This document shows, one piece after another, positions 33,351-42,115 of a stretch of DNA of 64,000 bases; position 1 is the stretch's first letter, and each line of letters starts with the position of its first letter. Under the pieces are notes generated by a model that did not search any database, had not been told where the DNA came from, and was given only the letters and a program-made list of their open reading frames with translations. A program made the translations under genes and the position numbers. Source of the stretch: Paenisporosarcina macmurdoensis (GTDB lineage: Bacteria; Bacillota; Bacilli; Bacillales_A; Planococcaceae); contig NZ_JBHSRI010000025.1 of NCBI RefSeq assembly GCF_042658845.1, positions 558,001 through 622,000 of the forward strand, given 5' to 3'.

Positions 33351-34442
33351 ATGAAAAGAATCAGCATAGGTACTTTAATCCTTACAATTTATGCACTACT
33401 AGTTTATTATTTTGGCTTTAACACGTATCAATGGCTTGAAACGTGGAACCTCTCAATTCACCCAGTAATCTTCGGGATAATGTGGTTCCTACTTGCCTTT
33501 GGCTACATCATTGGAAAGTTTAGTCATGGATTAAAGTATTTCAGTATGATTGGGTCATATTGGTTTATCGTCATGCAGTACGGTGTGATTTTATTCCCAT
33601 TAGCATCCGTTACTTATTTCATTTGGCCATCTCAGCAAACGATATTTATCGTAGGAAACGTGGTGGCTTTTATCTTTTTACTTATTTTTATCGTAGGTAC
33701 ATATATGGCGTTTTCTCCGGTTGTTCGTCATAAATCGATTCACATCAACAAGGATTCTGGTTCCCTTCGCGACTTAAAGTTGGTACTCGCTTCTGATTTC
33801 CACTTAGGTCTTCTTTCAAATAAAAAGCATTTGCAACGGTTTGTGAATTTGGCCAATGCAGAAAAACCGGATGTGGTGTTGTTGGCGGGAGATTTGGTGG
33901 ATGATGATCCCATTTGGTTTGTCAGTGATGGGATGTCTCCAGTCATGAGGCAGTTGAAGACGACGTATGGGGTTTATGGGGTTGTCGGTAATCATGAATA
34001 CTATGGTCGGAAAATTCCTCTGTTAGTGGATGAAATGAGAGAAGCGGGCGTACAAATGTTACTAGACGAAACCATTTGTATTGAAAATACGTTCTATGTA
34101 ACGGGTAGAGAAGATGCAACGAATGGCAAGCGCATGTCTTTGGCAAGTTTGAAGCCAAACAACGATGAGCTACCTTGGTTTGTCATGGACCATACACCGT
34201 ATGATTTAAAGACACCTTCCGAGCTTGGTGTGGATATGCATGTATCAGGGCATACGCACCGTGGGCAAATGTGGCCAAATCACCTATTTACGCGCCGTTT
34301 ATTCGAGCTTGATTACGGGTATAAACTTAAAGGCTTGATGCACGCTTTTGTGTCATCTGGGTTTGGATTTTGGGGGCCGCCGCTTCGATTAGGGTCTCGT
34401 TCAGAGCTTTGGTCGATTACTGTCACGTTTTCGACGAAATAA
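33351..34442 (+). CDS. Membrane-anchored metallophosphoesterase
   Basis: 363 residues. Four or five TM helices in the first 125 residues, then a calcineurin-like phosphoesterase domain with the full metal motif set: ASDFHLG (about 146), AGDLVDD, VGNHEYY and HVSGHTHRGQMWP. YkuE/YaeI-type enzymes with this layout act on membrane lipids or UDP-linked intermediates; the substrate here is not evident. Downstream of the DUF4139 gene in the same transcript. Confidence 0.85.
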   Translation: MKRISIGTLILTIYALLVYYFGFNTYQWLETWNLSIHPVIFGIMWFLLAFGYIIGKFSHGLKYFSMIGSYWFIVMQYGVILFPLASVTYFIWPSQQTIFIVGNVVAFIFLLIFIVGTYMAFSPVVRHKSIHINKDSGSLRDLKLVLASDFHLGLLSNKKHLQRFVNLANAEKPDVVLLAGDLVDDDPIWFVSDGMSPVMRQLKTTYGVYGVVGNHEYYGRKIPLLVDEMREAGVQMLLDETICIENTFYVTGREDATNGKRMSLASLKPNNDELPWFVMDHTPYDLKTPSELGVDMHVSGHTHRGQMWPNHLFTRRLFELDYGYKLKGLMHAFVSSGFGFWGPPLRLGSRSELWSITVTFSTK

Positions 34443-34510
34443 ACATTGGGAAAAGTTGCGCAAGATTGTTACCATAGAAGGTAGAGAAAATTTTTGGTTG
34501 GAGGCTGGAC

Positions 34511-35122
34511 ATGGAAAACTGGATTACCGATATAATGAGCCAGTATGGATACTTAGGTATATTCTTGCTTATTATGCTTGAAAATATTTTTCCGCCAATA
34601 CCGTCGGAAGTGATATTGACGTTTGGTGGATATATGACGACGCAGTCAGATATGACGGCAATGGGTGTTATTTTAGTTTCAACGGCTGGTTCAGTTGCTG
34701 GGGCTGTCATTCTTTATGGGCTAGGTCTACAACTTGATGTAAAGCGCTTAGAGAAAATTGTGGATCGTTATGGACGGGTTTTACGTTTAACGAGAAAAGA
34801 TATTCACAAAGCTGATAGCTGGTTTGATAAATACGGCATCTGGACGGTATTGTTTTGCCGCTTGATTCCATTGATTCGCAGTTTGATTTCGATTCCTGCA
34901 GGGATGTCGAATATGAAGTTCGGACTATTTTTGTTATTCACGACCGTAGGAACACTGATTTGGAATACGATTTTAGTATCAGTTGGAGCGGCTGTTGGCG
35001 ATAACTGGGAATCAATCGTAGGCGTTATGGACGTCTATTCAAATATTGCGTATGTAGTGATTGTACTTGTAGGACTAGCGGCAATTTGGTGGTATATACA
35101 ATTCCGGAAAAAAAGAGCATAA
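34511..35122 (+). CDS. DedA-family membrane protein
   Basis: 203 residues with the DedA motifs: ENIFPPIPSEVILTFGGYM near the N-terminus, then FCRLIPLIRSLISIPAGMSNM (family F/GRxxPxxRxxxxxxAG). DedA proteins of the UptA type return undecaprenyl phosphate across the membrane. Nine nt before uppP, which makes the same lipid carrier, so an undecaprenyl-phosphate recycling pair is a sensible reading. Confidence 0.88.
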   Translation: MENWITDIMSQYGYLGIFLLIMLENIFPPIPSEVILTFGGYMTTQSDMTAMGVILVSTAGSVAGAVILYGLGLQLDVKRLEKIVDRYGRVLRLTRKDIHKADSWFDKYGIWTVLFCRLIPLIRSLISIPAGMSNMKFGLFLLFTTVGTLIWNTILVSVGAAVGDNWESIVGVMDVYSNIAYVVIVLVGLAAIWWYIQFRKKRA

Positions 35123-35131
35123 GGAGATATT

Positions 35132-35959
35132 ATGGAACTATTTGATTTACTGAAAGCGTTAATACTAGGGTTTGTGGAAGGAATGACGGAGTTCGCTCCC
35201 GTTTCTTCTACTGGGCATTTAATTATTGTTGATGACATGTGGTTAAAAACTTCCGAGTTTCTCGGCAAATATTCTGCAAATACATTTAAAATTGTGATTC
35301 AGTTAGGATCAATTTTTGCCGTTATTGTGGTCTTTTGGAAACGTTTATTTAGTCTTGTTGGACTATATAAGATGAAAGACGTAGCACCAGGATCTCAGTT
35401 GAAATTATCACATGTTATCGTTGGTTTAATTCCAGCAGGCGTATTGGGTGTGTTGTTTGAAGATTTTATTGATGAGCATTTGTTCTCTGTTGAAACGGTA
35501 TTAATTGGGTTAGTTATCGGAGCATTCTTAATGATTGCAGCCGATAAATTTGGACCGAAAGTACCAAAAACGAAAACGTTGGATCAAATTACATATAAGC
35601 AAGCATTCACTGTAGGGCTTGTACAATGTTTCTCTTTATGGCCAGGTTTTTCACGTTCAGGAGCAACCATTTCTGGTGGTGTCATATTCGGTATGAGTCA
35701 CCGTACGGCTGCTGATTTTACGTTTATTATGGCCGTGCCAATTATGTTTGGTGCTAGTTTCTTATCGTTATTTAAGAACTGGGGGGACATTGAGGCGGAT
35801 CATCTATCGTTTTATATAGTTGGATTCATTAGTGCCTTCGTGTTTGCTTTGATTTCTATTAAGTTCTTCTTGAAATTAATTGAGCATGTGAAGTTAACGC
35901 CATTTGCGATTTATCGTTTGGTATTAGCTGCTGTGCTAGCATTTGTTATCTATTTCTAA
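35132..35959 (+). CDS. uppP: Undecaprenyl-diphosphatase UppP (BacA)
   Basis: 275 residues, about eight TM helices. Both family motifs are present: GFVEGMTEFAPVSSTGHL (about 9-26; Glu-rich motif) and WPGFSRSGATISGG (about 170-183, catalytic Arg/Ser). Dephosphorylates undecaprenyl pyrophosphate for cell-wall synthesis and gives bacitracin tolerance. AAGGAGA precedes ATG 35132; coupled to the DedA gene and closed by a terminator. Confidence 0.95.
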   Translation: MELFDLLKALILGFVEGMTEFAPVSSTGHLIIVDDMWLKTSEFLGKYSANTFKIVIQLGSIFAVIVVFWKRLFSLVGLYKMKDVAPGSQLKLSHVIVGLIPAGVLGVLFEDFIDEHLFSVETVLIGLVIGAFLMIAADKFGPKVPKTKTLDQITYKQAFTVGLVQCFSLWPGFSRSGATISGGVIFGMSHRTAADFTFIMAVPIMFGASFLSLFKNWGDIEADHLSFYIVGFISAFVFALISIKFFLKLIEHVKLTPFAIYRLVLAAVLAFVIYF

Positions 35960-35968
35960 GTAATTTTG

Positions 35969-35997
35969 AAGCGGTCTCACTATGAGGCCGCTTTTCT
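35969..35997 (+). terminator. Terminator of dedA-uppP
   Basis: 11-bp stem AAGCGGTCTCA / TGAGGCCGCTT (one G-T pair), 3-nt loop, then TTCTTGT. Confidence 0.75.
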
Positions 35998-36086
35998 TGT
36001 GGGATTTTTTTCTCTCAAAGTCGATACCAGCCACATAACTTGTTAAGGACTTCCACTGAAGCTGGATGTCCCCATTTTCGTTGAAA

Positions 36087-36212
36087 CGCTCGTAGTCGAC
36101 AAAGAACCGCTGTTAGTCTACAAAGATTCGCCGATAGCCATGTCTTTTGCGCCGATAGACGACACGAAACCGCTCTTAGCATGCAAAAATCCGCTAATAG
36201 CACAACATGAGC
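36087..36212 (+). repeat. 21-nt periodic array E (CGCYNNTAG family), 6 units
   Basis: Six units at 36087, 36108, 36129, 36150, 36171 and 36192, all exactly 21 nt apart. Core CGC[T/C]nnTAG, with the following 12 nt mostly variable but often containing ACAAA or ACGAA. Just after the uppP terminator; no ORF explains it. The rest of 36213-36380 holds an AT-rich stretch with TATAAT at 36333-36338, a possible promoter for the GGDEF gene. Confidence 0.8.
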
Positions 36213-36380
36213 CACCATAATGAAAACATAACTTGTTAAGAACATCCGCATAATATGGCAAAATGCGACCTGTTTAGACGGTCAATGTGTTTTATTCGAC
36301 AATTAATAGTGAGAAAATTACAAATTTAATTTATAATGGAGAGATATACCTAGTGTAGTAGGGGAAATGAGGTGGTTAAG

Positions 36381-37925
36381 ATGGCAATTTCAACTGTTTT
36401 ATATTACTTTCTTGCCTATATTTTACCTGCATCTGCTTTACTAGCGATGTCTTTCGTGGTGATGTTCCGTAATCCTAAACGGACTGAACATCAGCTTGTT
36501 TTTATCATTATTAACTTGTATGCATTTATGTTTCTTGGAGAATTTATTCGCCATATTTTACCGGTCGAAAACAGTGCATATATTCATGATTACATTACAG
36601 TTGTAGCGGGTTTGTTTATTGTGATGTTCGGTTTTCATTTTTTTGCTAAAGTGTCTAAAATGGAAGAAATCATGCCTAAATGGTTATATCCTAGTTTATT
36701 TTATGTCCCACTACTATTCCTTGTTTTTTACATGTTTACAATCGATCCTAGTCAAACAATCGAAAATTATGTAAGACAAGGACATTGGATTTATGGGAAA
36801 CTAGATATGGCTTACTATGGGGCTGTTCTTACTAGTTCACTCATATCTTTACCTTCATACTTTATGTTAAGGAACGGAATAAAACGTGTCCATACTAAAC
36901 AAGATATCGAACTTTTAAAGTTTCTCTCTTGGACTGTTTTAACCATAATCGTAGTCATACTTGTATTGGGTCTGCCAAATTACCGTGGGGCCATGCCTCC
37001 TTATCCTTATTTATATACTGGGGTTTTATTAGCAGTATTATTTACTTATAGCATGTTAAAATATAATTTTTTGTCAAATGTCAACGATCAATATGCTACT
37101 CTCTTTAACTTGAATTCATCAGCTATCTTTATATTTACTGAGAAATGGATGGTAGAGCAAGCAAATGAAGCCGCACTGTTACGATTTCCTGAAAAAAAGA
37201 AAGAGTTCTTTGCTTTATTCCGTGCAAATAAAGATGATGAACAATTGTTAGCTATTCAAAATCAATTAAAGCAAGGAAATTCAATCCATTCTATTTTGTA
37301 TCATATGAAAAGTGATGTTGTCGATGCTTATTTCATGCTAGACGGGAAACGGTTTATTAAAAATCGGGCGATTTCCTATTATTTAATTTGTCGTGACATT
37401 ACCGAAGAAAAACTTGCAGATGACCGTGTTCACTACCTCGCTTATCACGATATGTTAACGGGTGTGGCCAACCGTGCTTCATTTGTTCAATTATCCGAGA
37501 AATATATAGTCAATAATCCAGACCGTATCGCGTATTTTGCGTTATTGGATTTAGATCATTTTAAAACGATTAATGATGTTTATGGACACCTAGTCGGAGA
37601 TGAAGTACTTATTCATACAGCCTCAGTCCTCAATGAGTTGGTTGCTGGAAGTGGGCATACAGGCCGTATTGGAGGGGACGAGTTTGTTATTGCGGTTTCA
37701 AAAAATAAACGTTTCGTAAATGTGAATCAGTTAATGGATCAAATTCTAATTGCTTTCCAAGAACATCCTTTCGTTTATAGAGATGTGTTGATTGAAATAG
37801 AACTAAGTATTGGGTGTAGTACGTATCCGTTTGAAGGAAGAACGTATGATGAGCTTTATGCACTCGCTGACCAGCGAATGTATTCTGAGAAAAGAAAGCG
37901 CAAAGAGCGAGCGGAAATGGAGTGA
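36381..37925 (+). CDS. Membrane diguanylate cyclase (7TM-PAS-GGDEF)
   Basis: 514 residues from ATG 36381 (GAGGTGG upstream; GTG 36372 possible). Seven TM helices in the first 230 residues (histidine-kinase-N-terminal type), a PAS-like domain (about 240-340, ending YYLICRDITEEK), and a GGDEF domain with DLDHFKTINDVYGHLVGD and an intact active site RIGGDEF. The inhibitory I-site RxxD five residues before GGDEF is absent (the stretch reads AGSGHTG). Makes c-di-GMP, without the usual product inhibition. Confidence 0.9.
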   Translation: MAISTVLYYFLAYILPASALLAMSFVVMFRNPKRTEHQLVFIIINLYAFMFLGEFIRHILPVENSAYIHDYITVVAGLFIVMFGFHFFAKVSKMEEIMPKWLYPSLFYVPLLFLVFYMFTIDPSQTIENYVRQGHWIYGKLDMAYYGAVLTSSLISLPSYFMLRNGIKRVHTKQDIELLKFLSWTVLTIIVVILVLGLPNYRGAMPPYPYLYTGVLLAVLFTYSMLKYNFLSNVNDQYATLFNLNSSAIFIFTEKWMVEQANEAALLRFPEKKKEFFALFRANKDDEQLLAIQNQLKQGNSIHSILYHMKSDVVDAYFMLDGKRFIKNRAISYYLICRDITEEKLADDRVHYLAYHDMLTGVANRASFVQLSEKYIVNNPDRIAYFALLDLDHFKTINDVYGHLVGDEVLIHTASVLNELVAGSGHTGRIGGDEFVIAVSKNKRFVNVNQLMDQILIAFQEHPFVYRDVLIEIELSIGCSTYPFEGRTYDELYALADQRMYSEKRKRKERAEME

Positions 37926-37929
37926 TTTA

Positions 37930-38092
37930 TTGTTGTCTCAACAAGAAAAAGAGCTTCACAAAAATGAACAAGTCAGTTATTTAATGAAGCATGGGATTGG
38001 CTCGAACGCGGACAAGTTGCTGCCGAAAATATTGCAAAACAACAAGATAAAAAATATTTTTTAAGTGAATTAGTGAGCGTTAATAAGGGTTA
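37930..38092 (+). pseudogene. Possible small frameshifted gene after the GGDEF gene
   Basis: A TTG at 37930 with GGAGTGAT just upstream opens LSQQEKELHKNEQVSYL; in that frame it stops at 38064, but a one-base slip near 37982 continues as FNEAWDWLERGQVAAENI then AKQQDKKYFLSELVSVNKG, stop 38092. The slipped reading looks more protein-like (Trp, KYFL pattern). I cannot tell a real frameshift from chance. No family assigned. Confidence 0.3.
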
Positions 38093-38129
38093 AGAGAATT
38101 CTAAGATATTTCGGCTATTGAACGATAAA

Positions 38130-38176
38130 ACACAATATGTTAGATTGATATTTATACAAAACACAATATGTAGTAT
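38130..38176 (+). promoter_or_regulatory. Two NrdR boxes upstream of nrdAB
   Basis: ACACAATATGTTAGAT at 38130-38145 and ACACAATATGTAGTAT at 38161-38176 start exactly 31 bp apart, three helical turns. Paired boxes with this core and spacing are the mark of NrdR, the ATP/dATP-sensing repressor of ribonucleotide reductase genes. TTGATA at 38145-38150 could be the -35, with box 2 over the -10. Confidence 0.8.
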
Positions 38177-38183
38177 GTAAAAG

Positions 38184-38340
38184 AAAAAATGGTACCAGCA
38201 ATGGTTTAATAGGGAATTCGGTGAAATACCGAAGCTGTCCCCGCAACTGTAAGTGCAACGACTGTACGAAGTCCACTGTGTCACGACACGGGAAGGCGTA
38301 TGGAAGGCTAATGCACGAGCCAGGAGACCTGCCATTTTTT
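38184..38340 (+). ncRNA. Cobalamin (vitamin B12) riboswitch
   Basis: P1 is AAAAAATGG (38184-38192) paired with CCATTTTTT (38332-38340). Inside are the conserved elements: AATAGGGAA, GGTGAAATxCC, GAAGCTGTCCCCGCAACTGTAA and the B12 box GAGCCAGGAGACCTGCC (38317-38333). The order and spacing match the adenosylcobalamin-type aptamer. It precedes a terminator hairpin and the class I ribonucleotide reductase genes. Confidence 0.95.
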
Positions 38341-38450
38341 CATAAGCATCACTTTCTTCGGGGGTTGAGGAGTGGAAGCGAGCTATCTGTAGCGAGCGAT
38401 ATTCCATTTTCTCGCAAACCACTTTAACTCCTTTCATTCTAACAATCATG

Positions 38451-38490
38451 AGCGATGGCTCAGCCGAAAAGGCTGATTCATCGCTTTTTT
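38451..38490 (+). terminator. Riboswitch expression-platform terminator
   Basis: AGCGATGGCTCAGCC / GGCTGATTCATCGCT with a GAAAA-type loop and a T6 run, 40 nt before the nrdA start. Ligand-bound riboswitch is expected to favour termination, so B12 shuts off class I reductase. Confidence 0.85.
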
Positions 38491-38530
38491 GTGTTAATAA
38501 AATTGGGCTTTTGGAAGGGGAATATACGAT

Positions 38531-40753
38531 ATGCAAAAGGTATTATCAAAAAAATATGCTAATATTGATCAGTTATTTACATTATTTACAGAGGATCAGT
38601 TAGCACCACTATTGCGTGCACATGATAAGTGGATGAAGAAAAATCCTGAGGCAACAGATGCGCAATGGTCTCAAGCGATGGTGTTAGAATCTCTCAGTCA
38701 TCTGGACGAAGAGGAGCCATTTTGGACATTCGTAGCTGCACGTATTTATTTAGTGCAAGTGTACAGTGAAATCGCCATTTTACGTAGCTGTTCAATGGAT
38801 AATGTTTACAAGGACTTCTATAAACATCTCACTCGTTTATCAGACAAAGGATTGTATGATGCTCGATTGCTTCAATCTTATACAAAAGAAGAAATTATAG
38901 ACTTTGGTGAAATACTTGAACCACAGCGTGACTCGCTTTTTACATATATCGGATTAAAAACGTTAATGGATCGATACGTGGCAAGAGACTTCGATAAAAC
39001 GACAGCGGAACTTCCACAAGAACGATGGCTCATCATTGCCATGACGTTAATGCAAAATGAATCATTGAATCGCTTAGAGAAAGTAAAAGAAGCATATTGG
39101 GCGATGAGTAATTTATATATGACGGTGGCAACGCCAACACTTTCTAATGCCGGCAAGCCACATGGCCAGTTATCAAGCTGTTTTATTGATACGGTTGACG
39201 ATAGTCTGCAAGGAATATATGACTCTAATACGGATGTTGCAACTTTATCAAAATACGGCGGTGGTATTGGCATATACATGGGGAAAGTGCGTAGTCGCGG
39301 TTCCTCAATTCGTGGATTTAAAGGTGCCTCAAGTGGGGTCATGCCTTGGATTAAACAATTGAACAATACAGCTGTTAGCGTCGATCAACTCGGTCAGCGC
39401 CAAGGAGCAATCGCCGTTTATTTAGATGTTTGGCATAAAGACATTTTGCCGTTTTTGGACTTGAAGTTAAATAATGGTGATGAGCGAATGCGTGCCCACG
39501 ATATTTTTACAGGCGTTTGCTTGCCAGATATTTTTATGGAAAAAGTACAAGCGCGGGAAGAATGGACTCTATTTGATCCTCATGAAGTCCGCACCTTAAT
39601 GGGATATTCTTTGGAAGATTCTTATGATGAAAAGCGTGGAATAGGCTCGTTCCGTGACAAATATCAAGCATGTGTAGCAGACACACGCTTGTCTAGAGAA
39701 GTTGTACCAGCAATTGATATCATGAAACGAATTATGCGCAGTCAACTTGAAACAGGTGTCCCATATATGTTTTACCGTGACGAAGTGAACCGTATGAATA
39801 CAAATAAGCATGAAGGCATGATTTATAGCAGTAATTTATGTACAGAAATATTTCAAAACATGAGTGCTACTGAATTTGAGTCCATTACGATAGAAGATGA
39901 TATCATCGTGACACGCCGAAAACCAGGTGATTTTGTCGTCTGTAATTTGTCTTCAATCAACTTGGGGAAAGCAGTACCGGCTGGAGTCTTAAAACGTCTC
40001 ATCACCGTGCAAGTTCGCATGCTCGATAATGTGATTGATTTGAATATGATTCCTGTCCCGCAAGCCGAACGGACAAACGCGAGATACCGGGGAATTGGTC
40101 TTGGCACATTTGGTTGGCATCACTTATTAGCATTAAAATCAATCCGCTGGGAAACGGATGAAGCGGTCCAGTTTGCAGATGAACTATATGAAGAAATCGC
40201 CTACTTAACGATCGAAGCATCCATGAGCTTATCGAGGGAAAAAGGACCGTACCCGTTATTTAAGGGGTCAGGTTTCCACACGGGTGACTATTTCGAATCT
40301 CGTGGATACACATCAAAAAAATGGCGTGAACTTCGCTTTGACGTGTCGATGAACGGCATGCGAAATGGCTACTTAATGGCCGTGGCACCGAATTCTTCTA
40401 CATCGATTTTAGCAGGAAGCACGGCTAGTATTGACCCGATTTTCCAAAAGAGCTATTCAGAAGAAAAGAAAGACTACAAAATTCCAGTAACCGTACCGGA
40501 TTTAAATAAGGATACGACTTGGTACTACAAATCAGCGTATTTCATCGATCAACACTGGACGCTGAAACAAAACGCTGCTCGTCAACGCCATATTGACCAA
40601 GGGGTATCGTTGAATTTATATGTCCAAAATACAATCAAGGCGAAAGAATTGCTCGATTTACATGTAGATGCATGGGTAAGGGGGTTGAAGACAACTTACT
40701 ATGTACGTTCCACTTCAATTGAATTAATGGAATGTGAATCTTGCTCAAGCTAA
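38531..40753 (+). CDS. nrdA: Class I ribonucleotide reductase, large (alpha) subunit
   Basis: Reduces ribonucleotides to deoxyribonucleotides. 740 residues. Seen: GQLSSCFIDT (redox Cys), SNLCTEIF (catalytic Cys and Glu), NLSSINL, the barrel motif MAVAPNSSTSILAG, and tyrosine pair KTTYYVRS. The C-terminus ends CESCSS, the swinging redox Cys pair. There is no N-terminal ATP-cone (the first 90 residues are an unrelated helical region), so dATP overall inhibition through a cone is not expected. The partner nrdB follows by 13 nt. Upstream NrdR boxes and B12 riboswitch control it. Confidence 0.93.
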   Translation: MQKVLSKKYANIDQLFTLFTEDQLAPLLRAHDKWMKKNPEATDAQWSQAMVLESLSHLDEEEPFWTFVAARIYLVQVYSEIAILRSCSMDNVYKDFYKHLTRLSDKGLYDARLLQSYTKEEIIDFGEILEPQRDSLFTYIGLKTLMDRYVARDFDKTTAELPQERWLIIAMTLMQNESLNRLEKVKEAYWAMSNLYMTVATPTLSNAGKPHGQLSSCFIDTVDDSLQGIYDSNTDVATLSKYGGGIGIYMGKVRSRGSSIRGFKGASSGVMPWIKQLNNTAVSVDQLGQRQGAIAVYLDVWHKDILPFLDLKLNNGDERMRAHDIFTGVCLPDIFMEKVQAREEWTLFDPHEVRTLMGYSLEDSYDEKRGIGSFRDKYQACVADTRLSREVVPAIDIMKRIMRSQLETGVPYMFYRDEVNRMNTNKHEGMIYSSNLCTEIFQNMSATEFESITIEDDIIVTRRKPGDFVVCNLSSINLGKAVPAGVLKRLITVQVRMLDNVIDLNMIPVPQAERTNARYRGIGLGTFGWHHLLALKSIRWETDEAVQFADELYEEIAYLTIEASMSLSREKGPYPLFKGSGFHTGDYFESRGYTSKKWRELRFDVSMNGMRNGYLMAVAPNSSTSILAGSTASIDPIFQKSYSEEKKDYKIPVTVPDLNKDTTWYYKSAYFIDQHWTLKQNAARQRHIDQGVSLNLYVQNTIKAKELLDLHVDAWVRGLKTTYYVRSTSIELMECESCSS

Positions 40754-40766
40754 AGGGGAACTGTAT

Positions 40767-41807
40767 ATGACGACAATCGAAAAACGAAAGCTCATGGATA
40801 AAGATGCACCAAATCGTTCAACAGGTATCGTAAATGGTGCCTCTTCGAATATTTTAAATTGGGATGATGTCCGCTTTAGTTGGGCATATCCAAAATATAA
40901 AAGAATGCTCGGCAACTTTTGGACTCCATTTGAAATTAATATGGGTTCGGATGTAAAACAATTTAGTTCCTTGAATGATTCAGAGCGACAAGCATTCTTA
41001 AAAATTATCGGCTTATTGGCATTGCTAGACAGTATTCAAACTGACTTTGCGGGAAAAGTGGCTGACTACCTAACTGATTCCAGTCTAAACGCGCTAATGA
41101 TTATTTTGGCACAACAAGAAGTCATTCATAACCATTCATATTCGTATGTGTTATCTAGTTTGGTATCAAAGGATGAGCAAGACCGTGTGTTTGATTACTG
41201 GCGCACGGAAACCGTTCTAGAAAAACGCAATGAATTTATTATGAAAGGGTATGAAGATTTTTCAGAAAACCCAAATGTAGATTCGTTACTAACAGCGATT
41301 GTCTATGATGTCATCTTGGAAGGGTTGTTTTTCTATTCAGGATTCGCGTTTTTCTATCACCTGGCACGTCATCAAAAGATGGTAGGAACGAGCACGATGA
41401 TTAACTACATCAACCGGGACGAACAAATTCATGTGGATTTATTCGTGAAAATTTATCAAGAATTGTTGAGTGAATATCCTGAGTATGATACGCCAGAAAG
41501 AGCGCGAGAAGTGGTAGGAATTTTCAAAGAAGCAGCGATGCTTGAAACGGAATGGGCACGTGAAGTTATCGGAGACCGAATCGATGGACTAGATGTTGAT
41601 GACGTAGAAGAATATATATATTTTTATGCAAATGTTCGCTGTGCCCAACTCGGTTATGAACGTCCATTCCCTGAATATCGTAAGAATCCATTAAAATGGA
41701 TCAAAGCTTATGAAGATGTAGATCAAGGTAAAACCGATTTCTTCGAACAAAAGTCTCGTCAATATGTCAAAGTAAATGTGCAAGATAATGGATTTGATGA
41801 TTTGTGA
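40767..41807 (+). CDS. nrdB: Class I ribonucleotide reductase, small (beta) subunit
   Basis: 346 residues from ATG 40767 (AAAGGGGAA upstream; the frame from 40734 overlaps nrdA). Di-metal ligands are intact: Asp in LLDSIQTDF, EVIH in AQQEVIHNHSYSYV with the radical Tyr four residues after the His, Glu in VILEGLFFY, and Glu/His in RDEQIHVDL. So a tyrosyl-radical enzyme of NrdB type. No nrdI or nrdH gene is adjacent, against a class Ib assignment. Confidence 0.93.
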   Translation: MTTIEKRKLMDKDAPNRSTGIVNGASSNILNWDDVRFSWAYPKYKRMLGNFWTPFEINMGSDVKQFSSLNDSERQAFLKIIGLLALLDSIQTDFAGKVADYLTDSSLNALMIILAQQEVIHNHSYSYVLSSLVSKDEQDRVFDYWRTETVLEKRNEFIMKGYEDFSENPNVDSLLTAIVYDVILEGLFFYSGFAFFYHLARHQKMVGTSTMINYINRDEQIHVDLFVKIYQELLSEYPEYDTPERAREVVGIFKEAAMLETEWAREVIGDRIDGLDVDDVEEYIYFYANVRCAQLGYERPFPEYRKNPLKWIKAYEDVDQGKTDFFEQKSRQYVKVNVQDNGFDDL

Positions 41808-41855
41808 TGTTGGATAGAAGCTTCTCGTTTTTACCTATTTAGTATTCAGGGTTAT

Positions 41856-41981
41856 CGCCCAAATTTTTGGAGTTTCCGCCCAACTTTTTGTGGTTTTCGA
41901 CCAACTTTCTGGAGTTTCCGCCCAACTTCGCAATGTTACCGCCCAACTTTCTATACTATCCAACCATTTGCATGATTTTTT
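41856..41981 (+). repeat. 21-nt periodic array F (CGCCCAACTTT family), 5-6 units
   Basis: Units at 41856, 41877, 41898, 41919 and 41940, exactly 21 nt apart, plus a degenerate sixth at 41961. Core CGCCCAACTTTnTGG with T-tracts in phase. In the 308-nt gap after nrdB; no terminator or promoter was recognised with confidence in this gap. Confidence 0.8.
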
Positions 41982-42115
41982 AGCGCACTCAATAGAAAGG
42001 GAATATGTGATTCCCGCTTTTAATATCTTTCTGTTACCTACTTTAAAAAGGTTTTTATAGAGAAGCGGCGAATTTTATAAACGATATCTATTTTTTATTA
42101 AGGGGATGTAAGTTA

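Noticed and set aside
38221..38427. 68-codon frame over the riboswitch
   Set aside because: It lies within the aptamer, whose conserved bases and pairings explain the sequence.
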